A stretch of 59,251 bases of DNA from Bacteroidaceae bacterium (GCA_017546785.1 JAFYRW010000031.1:67151-126401); one strand, 5' to 3'. Shown: positions 44,651 to 54,090, numbered from the stretch's first letter. Notes: a model not told the origin generated them from the sequence alone. Numbers and translations are program-made.

Positions 44651-46177
44651 ATGAAAAGATACATATTTATAATATTTGCACTATCTCTTTTTTGTGCTAA
44701 TGCACAGAATAGTTACGATGTAACAAGAATATCGGATTCTGAGCTTGGCGGTACTGCGCGCTTTGTTGGAATGGGTGGTGCTATGGGTGCGTTGGGCGGT
44801 GATATTTCGGTTATATCGACTAACCCTGCCGGAATAGGAGTATATCGCGGTAATGATGTCCTGTTGTCGGTGAGCATAGATAATGCTTTGAGCAAAAGCA
44901 ACTATATGGGAACGACCGGCAAAGAAAATAGAACTGATTTCTTCTTTGACAATGCGGGAATTGTGCTTGCTACTCCAATAGAGAACAGCAAAATTAAATT
45001 TGTGAATTTTGCTATTGCTTACAAGCGTAGAGGAGGCTACGATAGAAATTTCTCAATGTCGGGCAATGGGTCCCAGAGAAAAGCCGATGGCTCTGTCGAT
45101 TATTTCTCTCAGGTATATGAGATGATGGCGCTGTATAATTCAATGCCCTTTGATGTTGATAATATGAGTGACAGGAATTATACCGACCTTAATTATAATT
45201 GGTTGTCGCTCCTGGGCTATGAGACAAATTTGTATAGCATAGACAATAGTGGCCCTTACTCTCATTATAATCCCGAGAAGGTATTCTACTACTCCGAGGA
45301 GAGAGGCCGTGTAGATGAGGCCGGAGTAAATATCTCAACCAATATAAACGACCGCGTGTATCTTGGTGCAACATTCGGCTTCTATGCTGTAGACTATAGC
45401 CGTTATTCATATTATGGCGAGGATGATAATTTGGGAGAAATATATACTCTGCATAATTGGTATTCATCGGTAGGTTCGGGTGTTGATCTTAAATTTGGAG
45501 CAATTGTCCGTCCTTTTGCAAATTCTCCCTTTAGAATAGGTGTTGCCTTGCATACTCCTGTGTGGTATGTTCTTACTGACCGCTCTTCGGCTTATATGGA
45601 GAATCCTATGGAGAATTATTTTGTAGATACTCAGGATGTATATGGCGGTGATTATGTGGTTAATTATCGTACAACCACTCCGTGGAAGGTTAATGCGAGT
45701 GTGGCATATACCTTTGGTGCTCTCCTGGCCTTGAATGCTGAATATGAGTATACCGACTATTCGACTATGGGAGTAAAATATTACGATGGATACAATAATC
45801 GTGCCCTTAATGAGGAATTCTCATATAATCTGAAGAATGTACACTCTTTGCGCGTTGGTGCCGAACTTAGATTGTCGAATAATTTCAGCTTGCGTGGAGG
45901 ATATAATTACTCTTCGGCTCCATATAAAAAGGATGCTGCAAAATGTGTGATTTCTGTTGCCGATACAAATACCGACTATCTGAACCGATTCGATACTCAC
46001 GCTGCGACATTGGGAATAGGCTATAATGACAAGAATTTCTATGCAGATTTTGCCTATAGATATTCTATTCAGAATTCCGATTTTTATCCCTACTACGATA
46101 GTGAGATTCCTAATCCGTCAGCTTCGGTGCAGGATGTCCGTAACCACTTTGTGCTGACAATAGGAGGCCGCTTCTGA
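44651..46177 (+). CDS. OmpP1/FadL-family outer-membrane protein
   Basis: A 508-residue beta-barrel with a signal peptide (MKRYIFIIFALSLFCANAQ). The mature N-terminus carries the family's GTARFVGMGGAMGALGGDIS and STNPAGIGVYRG, the N-terminal hatch signature of FadL/TodX-type channels for hydrophobic compounds. The last strand HFVLTIGGRF ends in Phe, as barrel proteins do. The ligand is unknown. It may be co-transcribed with the repeat protein. Its stop lies one base from the stop of the convergent DUF4421 gene. Confidence 0.88.
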   Translation: MKRYIFIIFALSLFCANAQNSYDVTRISDSELGGTARFVGMGGAMGALGGDISVISTNPAGIGVYRGNDVLLSVSIDNALSKSNYMGTTGKENRTDFFFDNAGIVLATPIENSKIKFVNFAIAYKRRGGYDRNFSMSGNGSQRKADGSVDYFSQVYEMMALYNSMPFDVDNMSDRNYTDLNYNWLSLLGYETNLYSIDNSGPYSHYNPEKVFYYSEERGRVDEAGVNISTNINDRVYLGATFGFYAVDYSRYSYYGEDDNLGEIYTLHNWYSSVGSGVDLKFGAIVRPFANSPFRIGVALHTPVWYVLTDRSSAYMENPMENYFVDTQDVYGGDYVVNYRTTTPWKVNASVAYTFGALLALNAEYEYTDYSTMGVKYYDGYNNRALNEEFSYNLKNVHSLRVGAELRLSNNFSLRGGYNYSSAPYKKDAAKCVISVADTNTDYLNRFDTHAATLGIGYNDKNFYADFAYRYSIQNSDFYPYYDSEIPNPSASVQDVRNHFVLTIGGRF

Positions 46178-46178
46178 T

Positions 46179-47276
46179 CTATCTTTTCTTACGGGGAACA
46201 AAATTTATTCCTATATAGACTTTTAGGGTACCCAAGCCATTCACCGCCGAAAGATAATCCTTTCGGTAGGAGAATGTGTTTGCGATTATAGCGGTGCCTG
46301 CGTACCAGCGGGTGTTGTTGTAAACAAGGGCAGCCTTTGCCGTAAGATCGAAATTTATATTATCTACGAATTTATGTCCATCCTGTTTCTTGAACGATGC
46401 GCTTTTGTAGCAGATGGCAGGAGTGAGTGTGGCATTAGCAATTAAATTGCGTGCAAGAACCCAATTGTATGAGTATCCGCCGCTGATGCTTATATTGTGA
46501 TATTTTATGCCGTCAATATTCATATTGGGCGACAGCTGTTCCCTAATATCGCAGTCGAACTTATTGCTGTCTATCAGGAACTCCTGCATATTGTAGCTTA
46601 GTCCCAATATAAAGCCGCCGGCATTTACTCTCTGCACGGTGCTGTGGCCGTATGCCGAACGGTACGAGAAGCGTTTGTTGTTGAATATATAAAAGGCGTT
46701 TGCTCCTATCTGCGATACTGAAATTCCATCGAACGGCCTGTTGTTCGCCTGAATCTCTCTGTCGCCGTTGTAGAATCCGTCGAGGTGCGATATTTTGAAT
46801 CCTTCGTTCTTCTTGCGGTATAAAATGTCTAGTCCGCATCGTGAGTTACTGCAGCTGAAAAAGAAGTCAGTGTCATTGCTTTTACTGTCAAGGTCGAACG
46901 ATAGGTAACAAAGAACCCATTTCCAGCCGAATTGCATTCCCATCGAATGTTTCTCTTTAGGGGTAATTGTGATGCTCTGCTTCTGGTCGAACGACGAGAA
47001 ATTATAGAATTCGTGTCGGCAGCAATATTGGGTCATCACAGTGAACCGATATTTGTTCGGCGTTACATATAGCGTATCGTGTGTGCTGAATGTACGGTCG
47101 AGGAATCTTACCACGCTCACTATGGCGTTGCCTGTCTTCTGGAAAAAGTTGCTCTTTACCTTCTCGGGTGGAACTATTGTATCGCTCTGCGCAAAGGTGC
47201 TCAGAGTAAATGCTACCAGCATAATTAAGAATGCGAGTATTCTCTTTTTGCTTTTAAGAGTTCTTGTAATAGGCAT
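46179..47276 (-). CDS. DUF4421 family predicted outer-membrane protein
   Basis: A 365-residue protein with an N-terminal export signal after a basic stretch (KKRILAFLIMLVAFTLSTFAQ). The chain is beta-strand-rich, with MGMQFGWKWVLCYLSFDLD typical of DUF4421, and ends in GTLKVYIGINFVPRKKR. The role is unknown. It is the last gene of the leftward envelope operon, 16 bp after the oxidoreductase gene, and is convergent with the FadL-like gene at a distance of one base. Confidence 0.8.
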   Translation of the reverse strand: MPITRTLKSKKRILAFLIMLVAFTLSTFAQSDTIVPPEKVKSNFFQKTGNAIVSVVRFLDRTFSTHDTLYVTPNKYRFTVMTQYCCRHEFYNFSSFDQKQSITITPKEKHSMGMQFGWKWVLCYLSFDLDSKSNDTDFFFSCSNSRCGLDILYRKKNEGFKISHLDGFYNGDREIQANNRPFDGISVSQIGANAFYIFNNKRFSYRSAYGHSTVQRVNAGGFILGLSYNMQEFLIDSNKFDCDIREQLSPNMNIDGIKYHNISISGGYSYNWVLARNLIANATLTPAICYKSASFKKQDGHKFVDNINFDLTAKAALVYNNTRWYAGTAIIANTFSYRKDYLSAVNGLGTLKVYIGINFVPRKKR

Positions 47277-47292
47277 TCTTTGTGTCGGTTTA

Positions 47293-48273
47293 TTATAATA
47301 TCTTTCCGAGAATCTTATCCATAGCCCAATTGGTAGGCGTTGCGCTTATGCTGTCGCAGGTACACACAGCTTTCTGCTGTAGATGCTCCACAATATTCTT
47401 TATAAGCGGTAGCTGCACATAGGTAGGGTTCGGAATCTTGAACTCTTCGGTTCCATTCTCTCCTGTGAATATTATTGGCTCGAATGTGAATACCGAGAAT
47501 TTTATTGTTCCTTTGCTTCCGAAAATCTCTATATGGTCCTCTTTTGCAAGCTCATTGGCTACGAAGCACCACGATCCTGAACCGGGTATTCCTGTTTCGA
47601 ATTTAAAGCAGGCGCTTACTGTGTCTTCGGCCGCATAAAGTCCTCCTCTGTTTGCCGAATATCCTTCGGCCTCCAATATGCACCCGAACATATCCTGCAA
47701 AAGGTCGAGATGATGAGGCGCAAGATCGTAGAAATAGCCTCCTCCGGCAATGTCGGGCAGTACTCGCCACGGTAGGTTGTTACGGTTGTAGTCAAGGTCG
47801 CGCGGAGGCACCGAGAATCGTATCTGTACATTAAGGACTTTGCCCAATCGCGGAATAAGTTCCTTTACCTTCTGAAAATAGGGTAGGTATCTGCGGTAAT
47901 ATGCAACAAAGCAGGGGATGCCTGTCTCGCGCGATATTCTGTTTATGCGTGCACAATCCTCGTAGTTGGCAGCGAGAGGCTTTTCAACATATACAGGCTT
48001 GCCGGCCTTCATTGACATTATTGCGAATGTGGCGTGAGACGATGGTGGCGTTGCAATATATACGGCATTAACGTCGGGGTCGTCTACAAGCTCCTGTGCG
48101 TCGGTGTACCATTTGGGGATATTGTGTCGTTTGGCATATTGCAGAGTCTTTTCCTTGTCGCGTCCCATAACGGCAACGACGCTCGATCCCTGAATAAGAT
48201 TGAATGCCGGGCCACTCTTCTTCTCGGTAACCTCGCCACATCCAATGAATCCCCATTTTATGTTGATATTCAT
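47293..48273 (-). CDS. Gfo/Idh/MocA-family oxidoreductase
   Basis: An NAD(P)-dependent sugar-type dehydrogenase. The N-terminal Rossmann fold has KWGFIGCGEVTEKKSGPAF (6-24), followed by IATPPSSHA and the catalytic-region EKPLAANYED. The C-terminal substrate domain has GGGYFYDLAPHHLDLLQ with the usual histidine. At 326 residues it is normal, and the substrate is not predictable. It is cytoplasmic, unlike its envelope operon partners; its ATG is 8 bp after the porin stop. Confidence 0.92.
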   Translation of the reverse strand: MNINIKWGFIGCGEVTEKKSGPAFNLIQGSSVVAVMGRDKEKTLQYAKRHNIPKWYTDAQELVDDPDVNAVYIATPPSSHATFAIMSMKAGKPVYVEKPLAANYEDCARINRISRETGIPCFVAYYRRYLPYFQKVKELIPRLGKVLNVQIRFSVPPRDLDYNRNNLPWRVLPDIAGGGYFYDLAPHHLDLLQDMFGCILEAEGYSANRGGLYAAEDTVSACFKFETGIPGSGSWCFVANELAKEDHIEIFGSKGTIKFSVFTFEPIIFTGENGTEEFKIPNPTYVQLPLIKNIVEHLQQKAVCTCDSISATPTNWAMDKILGKIL

Positions 48274-48281
48274 AATCGGCT

Positions 48282-50456
48282 TTAATTATAGAAATTCCAC
48301 GAAAGACCAATCCACAGAGTCGCAGGACTCAAAGGATAGTGCGGTGCAAGAAAATATCTTCTGTTGCCCATTCCCTGGTTTAAGTGGTAATATTTTACAT
48401 AGAATCGTGTTTGCTTGAGCATAAAATTGGCATAGACGCTGACTATGGGATAGTTTCCAATCTCTACCTTGTCGGCCTGATTTTGCTGCACAAATTGTCC
48501 TAATGCTGCCGAGTAGTCGGGAGCATAATAGGGAGTGAAATAACGTACGTCGGCTCCTAATTCTGTGTACAACACCTTTGCGATGCGGAATTTAAGGTAG
48601 GCGTTGCCGTAAACATCCAATTCGGGGAGCGGAAGCACTGCACTGTTCGACGATTTTTGGTATGTTGCCTCTGCGTCAATATTGAATATACCCAACTTCA
48701 GCGACTGTTTAAGACTAGCCGAGAATACCTGTATATTGCCTCTTTCCTGCTGCGCTTTAAGGCTGCTAAGGTATCTACTGTTGGAGTAGGGTATTGAATT
48801 GTTCGCAATATAGGTGTAGTTCTTTATATTCTCAAAAGCAACATTCACTCTTGTTCCCCAATTCTTGACTGCTAATGTTCCGTCGATTCGTGTGCGGAAC
48901 TCTTTTGCAATATTGTTGTTATCCCACCAGTAATGCTCGGAGTGATAGTGTCTGTAGTAGAACGAAGGGTAGTTGTTTTTGATGAATGCCTTTGCTGTAA
49001 CCTCGAATTTCTGTTTCAGCAGGCTGAAAATGCTCTTTATCTGTCCGTCTACGAGGAATGTCCCAAGATCGTTGCCGGCAATTGATGTCTCTCCGCGTAC
49101 TTTGTATTTTATATATTTGATGCGGTTGCTTTCTATTATACCGCCAACCTTTAGAGAATGCTCGTTGTAGTTGCGACGATACTCAATGTTTGCGGCTGTC
49201 GTATCGGGGAGGGTGTAGCGGTTGTAGTCGTGTGTGGCGTATGCCGTGATATTGGCAAAAGCCCATTTGCTGAATCCCTCGCTCAACGATAATGCTACGG
49301 TGTTTCTTATTCCTAAATTACGGGTAGCGTCAATAGAGTCGTATTTCAGAAAATTATGGGCGTAGTAGTTCGACGGCTGTTGGTAGCAGATAAAATCCCT
49401 GTCGGCCGACTTAAAATCGGCAGTGTGTATTATTCGTGCTACTCTTATGAAGCGCTCCTCGTACTCAACCTCTTCGTCGTTGCTCTGTGCAAGCTCCTCC
49501 GACAGTTCGGAAACCTTTGTGGAGTCGGCTGTGATGCTGCTCCCGTCGCGATTGTTCCTGTCGGTTATAAGCTTTGTAATTTCGCTTCTCAGACTATCCT
49601 CGGAGAGGTTTTTGGCTATCTCGCGGTAGAATCCGAAATTGTAGTTATGTGTGAACAGGACATTGTAACGCTCGTTTCTGTTCCACGTTCTGTTGAACAT
49701 CACCGGAAGGTCGGCCGAACCATACTGGCTGCCGGCAATGTCGGTCTTTTCGGGGTTTGTAATATATTCGTCGTTGGTGATACCGCCATTCTCGACCATT
49801 TTCGTATGGTAGCGGCTGGCCAACAGATGGTAGTTATATCTGTCGCTCCTGTAATACGAGAATAGCGAGATGTTCATAAACGCAGTAGTCTGATTGTCGT
49901 AGCGTCCGCGTCCATAAAGGTAGTCGAACAGGAATCCTATTCCGAATTTCTTTCCGGCATTGGTGGTGAAATAGATTCTTATCCTGTCGTCTCCTGTTAC
50001 TCTGTTGCCTGATGTGTGGTAGTCTATTTTTGTGTACGGTGATTTTGTGTCGGTAAAGAAAAAGTCGTTAGGATGCCAATAGAAATAGCTGTATGGCTGC
50101 AAAAAATAAAATTGTGTGTCCGATGGACGGTTAAAGAACATACGGCTCTCTCGTGGCGTTCCCATATTGCCGAGAAAGTTATATTCGCTCTTCTCACCCT
50201 CGGTCTGATGCGAATTCTGAAAGAGATATTGCAGTGTATCGGCATTTACAGGTTCTACGTCGCCGAGAAAATCGTCAATGTGCCATTGGTGAATCTCCTT
50301 TGGCACAATCTTTTCGCTGCTTGTAGTGTCGCTCTGATTGCGAAGAGGGTTGAAAATTTCTCCACTCCCCATTGCTGCTTGATGTTCTCCGAACCCTTGT
50401 GCAAGAATAATAATAGGGAGTGTGACGAATAGTATGTATATGAAAAGTCTCTTCAT
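48282..50456 (-). CDS. Putative porin (Porin_10-type)
   Basis: A 724-residue protein with a signal peptide (MKRLFIYILFVTLPIIILAQ) and the features of the large Bacteroidota porin family: RESRMFFNRPSDTQFYFLQP near the N-terminus, FGIGFLFDYLYGRGRYDNQT, many aromatic-belted strands and the end LSPATLWIGLSWNFYN. It is an outer-membrane beta-barrel for diffusion of small solutes (inferred). I chose the ATG at 50454-50456, which follows the stop of the preceding small gene with one base between them (TAAGATG). A longer frame to 50486 would overlap that gene. Confidence 0.88.
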   Translation of the reverse strand: MKRLFIYILFVTLPIIILAQGFGEHQAAMGSGEIFNPLRNQSDTTSSEKIVPKEIHQWHIDDFLGDVEPVNADTLQYLFQNSHQTEGEKSEYNFLGNMGTPRESRMFFNRPSDTQFYFLQPYSYFYWHPNDFFFTDTKSPYTKIDYHTSGNRVTGDDRIRIYFTTNAGKKFGIGFLFDYLYGRGRYDNQTTAFMNISLFSYYRSDRYNYHLLASRYHTKMVENGGITNDEYITNPEKTDIAGSQYGSADLPVMFNRTWNRNERYNVLFTHNYNFGFYREIAKNLSEDSLRSEITKLITDRNNRDGSSITADSTKVSELSEELAQSNDEEVEYEERFIRVARIIHTADFKSADRDFICYQQPSNYYAHNFLKYDSIDATRNLGIRNTVALSLSEGFSKWAFANITAYATHDYNRYTLPDTTAANIEYRRNYNEHSLKVGGIIESNRIKYIKYKVRGETSIAGNDLGTFLVDGQIKSIFSLLKQKFEVTAKAFIKNNYPSFYYRHYHSEHYWWDNNNIAKEFRTRIDGTLAVKNWGTRVNVAFENIKNYTYIANNSIPYSNSRYLSSLKAQQERGNIQVFSASLKQSLKLGIFNIDAEATYQKSSNSAVLPLPELDVYGNAYLKFRIAKVLYTELGADVRYFTPYYAPDYSAALGQFVQQNQADKVEIGNYPIVSVYANFMLKQTRFYVKYYHLNQGMGNRRYFLAPHYPLSPATLWIGLSWNFYN

Positions 50457-50457
50457 C

Positions 50458-50625
50458 TTATCGAATGAATCGGAGTATGAATTCAATCATCTTTATTGAC
50501 AATGTTACTACTCCTGTGTAGAAAAACAGCTCTCTGCTTGCTACAAAGTAGAATATCAATGTCAATACAGCGCCTGCCAGAAACAGGATGTTGAGTATGT
50601 AACGGGCTTTGTAAATATTGTTCAC
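50458..50625 (-). CDS. Small membrane protein, 55 residues, GTG start
   Basis: This gene lies in the otherwise empty gap between the DUF4468 and porin genes: GTG at 50623-50625, TAA at 50458-50460. It begins MNNIYKARYILNILFLAGAV and ends FILRFIR. There are two hydrophobic helices (about 9-28 and 35-51) with a short polar turn and basic ends, so it is probably an inner-membrane hairpin. The start is 5 bp after the previous stop and the stop is one base before the porin ATG, which is strong support for a real, coupled gene. The function is unknown. Confidence 0.75.
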   Translation of the reverse strand: MNNIYKARYILNILFLAGAVLTLIFYFVASRELFFYTGVVTLSIKMIEFILRFIR

Positions 50626-50630
50626 GGTAG

Positions 50631-51209
50631 TTATTTTGTTAGTTCGTTCTTCAACTCTTGAATGAGAGTATCCTTAAGGTCTATTGTCTTGCGACGGAAT
50701 TTACCAGGGAATTTCTTGAGAGTGCCTTTCTTTGAGTTTATGGCCTCTTTGTCGGTAATCCAATCTTCGGCCTTCATCTGCAATGCTCCCTCGGGGTTTT
50801 CCTCGTCGTACAAATATGTGATTCTCGACATATTGAAATTGCAGACACCATCTTCGCTGGTGATAGTAAGGATATAGTCTATTCTGCTTCGGTCGAGCAC
50901 AAAGAATTTGTTCTTGAATACAATATATTCTTCTACTTTTGCCTCGAGCTTGTTGGGCGACTCGCTCTCGTAGCGTTTCGCTGCAATTACAACTGGTTTC
51001 TTGAATCGGTTGTTGAACCAATCGGATACCTTATTCCCAATCTCTGTGGCGGTGAGTCCGTCGGCTTTTATAGTCTCCTGAAACGCTATTCGTCCATATT
51101 CATCCACGGGCACAATGCCAGCAGCGTATTTTGAATCTTCGCCGTTTGTCGATTGTGCCGAAACGGTTGAGAATATCATTAAAAACAGCAAGGGAAGAAT
51201 CTTTTTCAT
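50631..51209 (-). CDS. DUF4468-like exported protein
   Basis: A 192-residue protein with a signal peptide (MKKILPLLFLMIFSTVSAQ). The first part, VPVDEYGRIAFQETIKADGLTATEIG (two adjoining parts), matches the beta-strand/helix pattern of the DUF4468 domain (TBP-like fold), and the second part is helical and basic. Function is unknown; it is predicted periplasmic. The start at 51207-51209 is used because the signal peptide begins there. It is the first gene of the five-gene leftward envelope operon. Confidence 0.75.
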   Translation of the reverse strand: MKKILPLLFLMIFSTVSAQSTNGEDSKYAAGIVPVDEYGRIAFQETIKADGLTATEIGNKVSDWFNNRFKKPVVIAAKRYESESPNKLEAKVEEYIVFKNKFFVLDRSRIDYILTITSEDGVCNFNMSRITYLYDEENPEGALQMKAEDWITDKEAINSKKGTLKKFPGKFRRKTIDLKDTLIQELKNELTK

Positions 51210-51274
51210 AATCAGTCCTTTTAAAGGGTGAACCAAAGTATAATAAATATAAAATTGTAAGGTTATTTACAGTG

Positions 51275-51282
51275 CGAAGATA
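51275..51282 (-). promoter_or_regulatory. -7 promoter element for the envelope operon
   Basis: The minus strand reads TATCTTCG, the one-base variant of the consensus, about 66 bp before the DUF4468 ATG. A second, less exact TATACTTTG lies closer to the gene. Confidence 0.45.
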
Positions 51283-51407
51283 ATATAAAAGTATAAAGAA
51301 AACAAGTTAAATGATATTTCGTGGAGGACAGTGGCGCGATACACTGTTTTTTGTACAATAAACGCATTGCTCTTTTTTGTGCAGTATGTGAATTTTGAAC
51401 TTATGGA

Positions 51408-51437
51408 TTGTATAATGTGCTTTTTTTTATAACTTTG
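51408..51437 (+). promoter_or_regulatory. Promoter of the PASTA-rlu genes
   Basis: TTG (51408-51410), a 19-base spacer and TAACTTTG (51430-51437), an exact match. The predicted start near 51442 favours the ATG at 51481 over the one at 51445. Confidence 0.7.
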
Positions 51438-51480
51438 CCGAATAATGAGCGACAAACTCCTTTGTCTAAAAAACGTATAT

Positions 51481-52047
51481 ATGAAAAAAATAGTTATACA
51501 TCTGCTGCTGATGCTGTCGGTTATTGTCGCAATAGCATTCTTTGTGCTTAGATATATCGATACATACACCCATCATAAAGAGAAAATAGCCGTCCCCGAC
51601 TTGACAGGAATGCAACTTAATGATGCTGTTGAGTTACTGCGTCGCAATAAGCTCGATTTTGACATTGTTGATTATAAATATAAGGAGGGTGCAAAGTCCG
51701 ACGAGGTACTCGAACAGCGTCCCCGAGCTAATGCCAATGTAAAATCGGGACGTAAGATATTGCTTACAATGAGCTCGGTACACGAACCGACATTGCCTGT
51801 CCCTGCGATTATCGACAACTGTTCGTTGCGCGAGGCCGAGGCTCGTCTGCGTGCTTCGGGCTTTGTTCTTGCGCCTCCCAAAGAGGTTCCCGGAGAAAAG
51901 GATTGGGTCTATGGACTGATGTGCGGTAACGATACTCTGAGCAATGGAACGCCTATTGCAATGGGTGCAACCGTTACATTGCTAGTGGGTAGTGGCGAAG
52001 AGGCTCAATCGGATGAGCCCATAATTGATAATTCTTGGTTTGAATAA
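51481..52047 (+). CDS. PASTA-domain membrane protein
   Basis: A 188-residue protein. One N-terminal membrane helix (IHLLLMLSVIVAIAFFVL) is followed by two PASTA domains (about 36-98, starting IAVPDLTGMQLNDAVELL, and 102-170, starting LPVPAIIDNCSLREAEARL). PASTA domains bind peptidoglycan fragments or act in cell-wall enzymes; here there is no kinase or transpeptidase part. The start at 51481 gives a normal signal anchor. The next gene begins two bases after its stop, so translation is probably coupled. Confidence 0.88.
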   Translation: MKKIVIHLLLMLSVIVAIAFFVLRYIDTYTHHKEKIAVPDLTGMQLNDAVELLRRNKLDFDIVDYKYKEGAKSDEVLEQRPRANANVKSGRKILLTMSSVHEPTLPVPAIIDNCSLREAEARLRASGFVLAPPKEVPGEKDWVYGLMCGNDTLSNGTPIAMGATVTLLVGSGEEAQSDEPIIDNSWFE

Positions 52048-52049
52048 TT

Positions 52050-53126
52050 ATGTCCGAGAAAGAATTGGAACTTTCCTGCGAAGAGGAATTTGAAGATGTT
52101 GTCGATGGCGAAGAGACTCTCTTCCGCGAGGTATGCATCGTTGCCGATAGAGGGCAGTCTCCCATACGCATTGACAAATTTCTTATAGACCATCTGGCAA
52201 ATACCTCGCGAAACAAGATACAACAGGCTGCCGATGCGGGCTTTATCTCGGTTAATGGTAAAGTGGTGAAGAGCAATTACAAGGTAAAGCCTTGTGATGA
52301 GATTCTTATTACATACGATACTCCGGCCTACGACAATACAATTGTTCCCGAGAATATTCCGCTTGATGTCGTTTACGAGGACAACGACCTTATGGTGGTA
52401 AATAAGCCTGCGGGGCTTGTGGTGCATCCGGGTTGTGGCAATACTCACGGAACGCTTATAAATGCAATTGCTTGGCATCTTAAGGATAATCCTGCATTCG
52501 ACGCCAACGACCCACAGGTAGGTCTTGTGCATCGAATAGACAAGAATACGTCGGGTCTTCTTGTCGTTGCAAAGACGGCAATGGCAAAGTCCCATTTAGG
52601 CAAGCAGTTCTTCGATAAGACAACAAAAAGAACATACAACGCCCTTGTGTGGGGAGCGCTGAAGGAGAATAGTGGCACTGTCGTAGGTAATATAACACGT
52701 AATCCTCGTAATCGCCTGCAGATGACAGTATCGCCCGATGAGACTGTCGGAAAATATGCTGTTACTCATTACAGGGTACTCGAGAAACTCAGCTACGTAT
52801 CTCTTGTGGAGTGTAATCTTGAGACGGGACGCACGCATCAGATTAGAGTGCATATGAAACATATAGGACATATTCTCTTTAACGACGATGTTTATGGCGG
52901 CGACGAGATTCTTAAGGGCACGCACTTTAATAAATACAGCCAATTTGTGCGTAACTGCTTTAAATTGTGTCCGCGTCAGGCGTTGCACGCAAAGACATTG
53001 GGCTTTGTACATCCGACGACGGGTGAGGCAATGTTCTTCGATTCGGAGCTACCGTCGGACTTTGTTGCGCTACTCGATGCTTGGCGTAACTATTCAATGG
53101 CAAGCGCGGCCTATCAGGTAGATTGA
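52050..53126 (+). CDS. RluA/RluD-family 23S rRNA pseudouridine synthase
   Basis: The enzyme converts uridines of 23S rRNA to pseudouridine. The N-terminal S4 RNA-binding domain covers about 30-90 (IRIDKFLIDHLANTSRNKIQ). The catalytic domain has the hallmark HRIDKNTSGLLVVAKT, with the nucleophilic aspartate, and ETGRTHQIRVHMKHIGH. At 358 residues it is most like RluD. It is linked to the PASTA gene (2-bp gap) and followed by a terminator. Confidence 0.93.
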   Translation: MSEKELELSCEEEFEDVVDGEETLFREVCIVADRGQSPIRIDKFLIDHLANTSRNKIQQAADAGFISVNGKVVKSNYKVKPCDEILITYDTPAYDNTIVPENIPLDVVYEDNDLMVVNKPAGLVVHPGCGNTHGTLINAIAWHLKDNPAFDANDPQVGLVHRIDKNTSGLLVVAKTAMAKSHLGKQFFDKTTKRTYNALVWGALKENSGTVVGNITRNPRNRLQMTVSPDETVGKYAVTHYRVLEKLSYVSLVECNLETGRTHQIRVHMKHIGHILFNDDVYGGDEILKGTHFNKYSQFVRNCFKLCPRQALHAKTLGFVHPTTGEAMFFDSELPSDFVALLDAWRNYSMASAAYQVD

Positions 53127-53144
53127 TTCTGGACTATATGATAT

Positions 53145-53181
53145 TTCGGCAAATGTTTAGGCATTTGCCGAATGTTTTTTG
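53145..53181 (+). terminator. Terminator after the pseudouridine synthase gene
   Basis: TTCGGCAAATG (53145-53155) pairs perfectly with CATTTGCCGAA (53162-53172), with a 6-base loop, followed by TGTTTTTT. Confidence 0.9.
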
Positions 53182-53226
53182 TAGTCTGTATGTTGAGAAT
53201 TGTCGGGTAGGGCAAACTTTAGCCTG

Positions 53227-54075
53227 TTATTTTATCAGCAGGCTCTTCAGTTGCTCAATATTACCGTTGAAGATATTTATGTCTACATTCTCCTCTATTC
53301 CTGGAACGGTGCCAATGTCGGAGCATTGCCATATCAGCCATTCAATATCTTCGTCGAGATAGGGAACGTAGTAATGTGCTACCCACGATGGGTATTTGTC
53401 AAAATATGAGTCGTTGAGATACCTCTGTTTGAACTTCTTGTAGGAATATATTACGGGCTTCACTCCGTAGTGTCCCTCTATTTTTGCAATGAAAATCTTT
53501 AGTTCCTGAATGAACCTCCTTACATCTTTCGGGCGCTCTTCAACATCGACCATAGGAGGAAGGTCGCCTTTCTTCAGCTTCACGGTCTTTATGAACATTT
53601 CGGCCTGCGCCTGTCCTGTAGACTGTGTCTTGAAATAGTGGTACGCGCCTCTTATTATTCCCTGTTTCGCCGCTTCGCCGAAGTTCGTCTCGAAATTCTT
53701 GTCAGTAAAGTCACTGCCCTCTGTTGCCTTTATGTATGCGAATGAGACAGGCGTTGTCTCTGCCGACTCGCGTTTCATCTTCTCCCAGTCTATCTTTCCC
53801 TGATGGCGCGAAACGTCTATTCCGTACACCGAGTGTCCGAGAGGCATACAAATTTCAAAGTGCTTATGGCCGTAGCAGGGGCGGAAGCGATAGAAATAAG
53901 GACGGAAAAGGACATAATAAGCCCACGCAATAATAAGCGAGGCCAATAATGCCGCAATAATGTAAATCAACCAATGCGACGAGTGTTCTCTCTTATTGCG
54001 AGAAGATGACCGGCGGGCAGAAGTCATCTTCCGTCCGCCGGTTTTTTTTATCTTTTTCCTTTTCTTTTCTGCCAT
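53227..54075 (-). CDS. GH25-family lysozyme with membrane anchor
   Basis: A predicted peptidoglycan muramidase. A very basic N-terminal tail (MAEKKRKKIKKTGGRKMTSA), one membrane helix (about 35-57) and a GH25 barrel follow. The barrel has GIDVSRHQGKIDW (Asp87), YIKATEGSDF and the catalytic MVDVEE (Asp177, Glu179), with YSYKKFKQRY and WLIWQCSDIGTVPG near the end. The basic tail faces the cytoplasm if it acts as a type II anchor. It is co-transcribed with pfp, whose stop is 15 bp upstream. Confidence 0.92.
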   Translation of the reverse strand: MAEKKRKKIKKTGGRKMTSARRSSSRNKREHSSHWLIYIIAALLASLIIAWAYYVLFRPYFYRFRPCYGHKHFEICMPLGHSVYGIDVSRHQGKIDWEKMKRESAETTPVSFAYIKATEGSDFTDKNFETNFGEAAKQGIIRGAYHYFKTQSTGQAQAEMFIKTVKLKKGDLPPMVDVEERPKDVRRFIQELKIFIAKIEGHYGVKPVIYSYKKFKQRYLNDSYFDKYPSWVAHYYVPYLDEDIEWLIWQCSDIGTVPGIEENVDINIFNGNIEQLKSLLIK

Positions 54076-54090
54076 TATGGCTCAAGAAAA

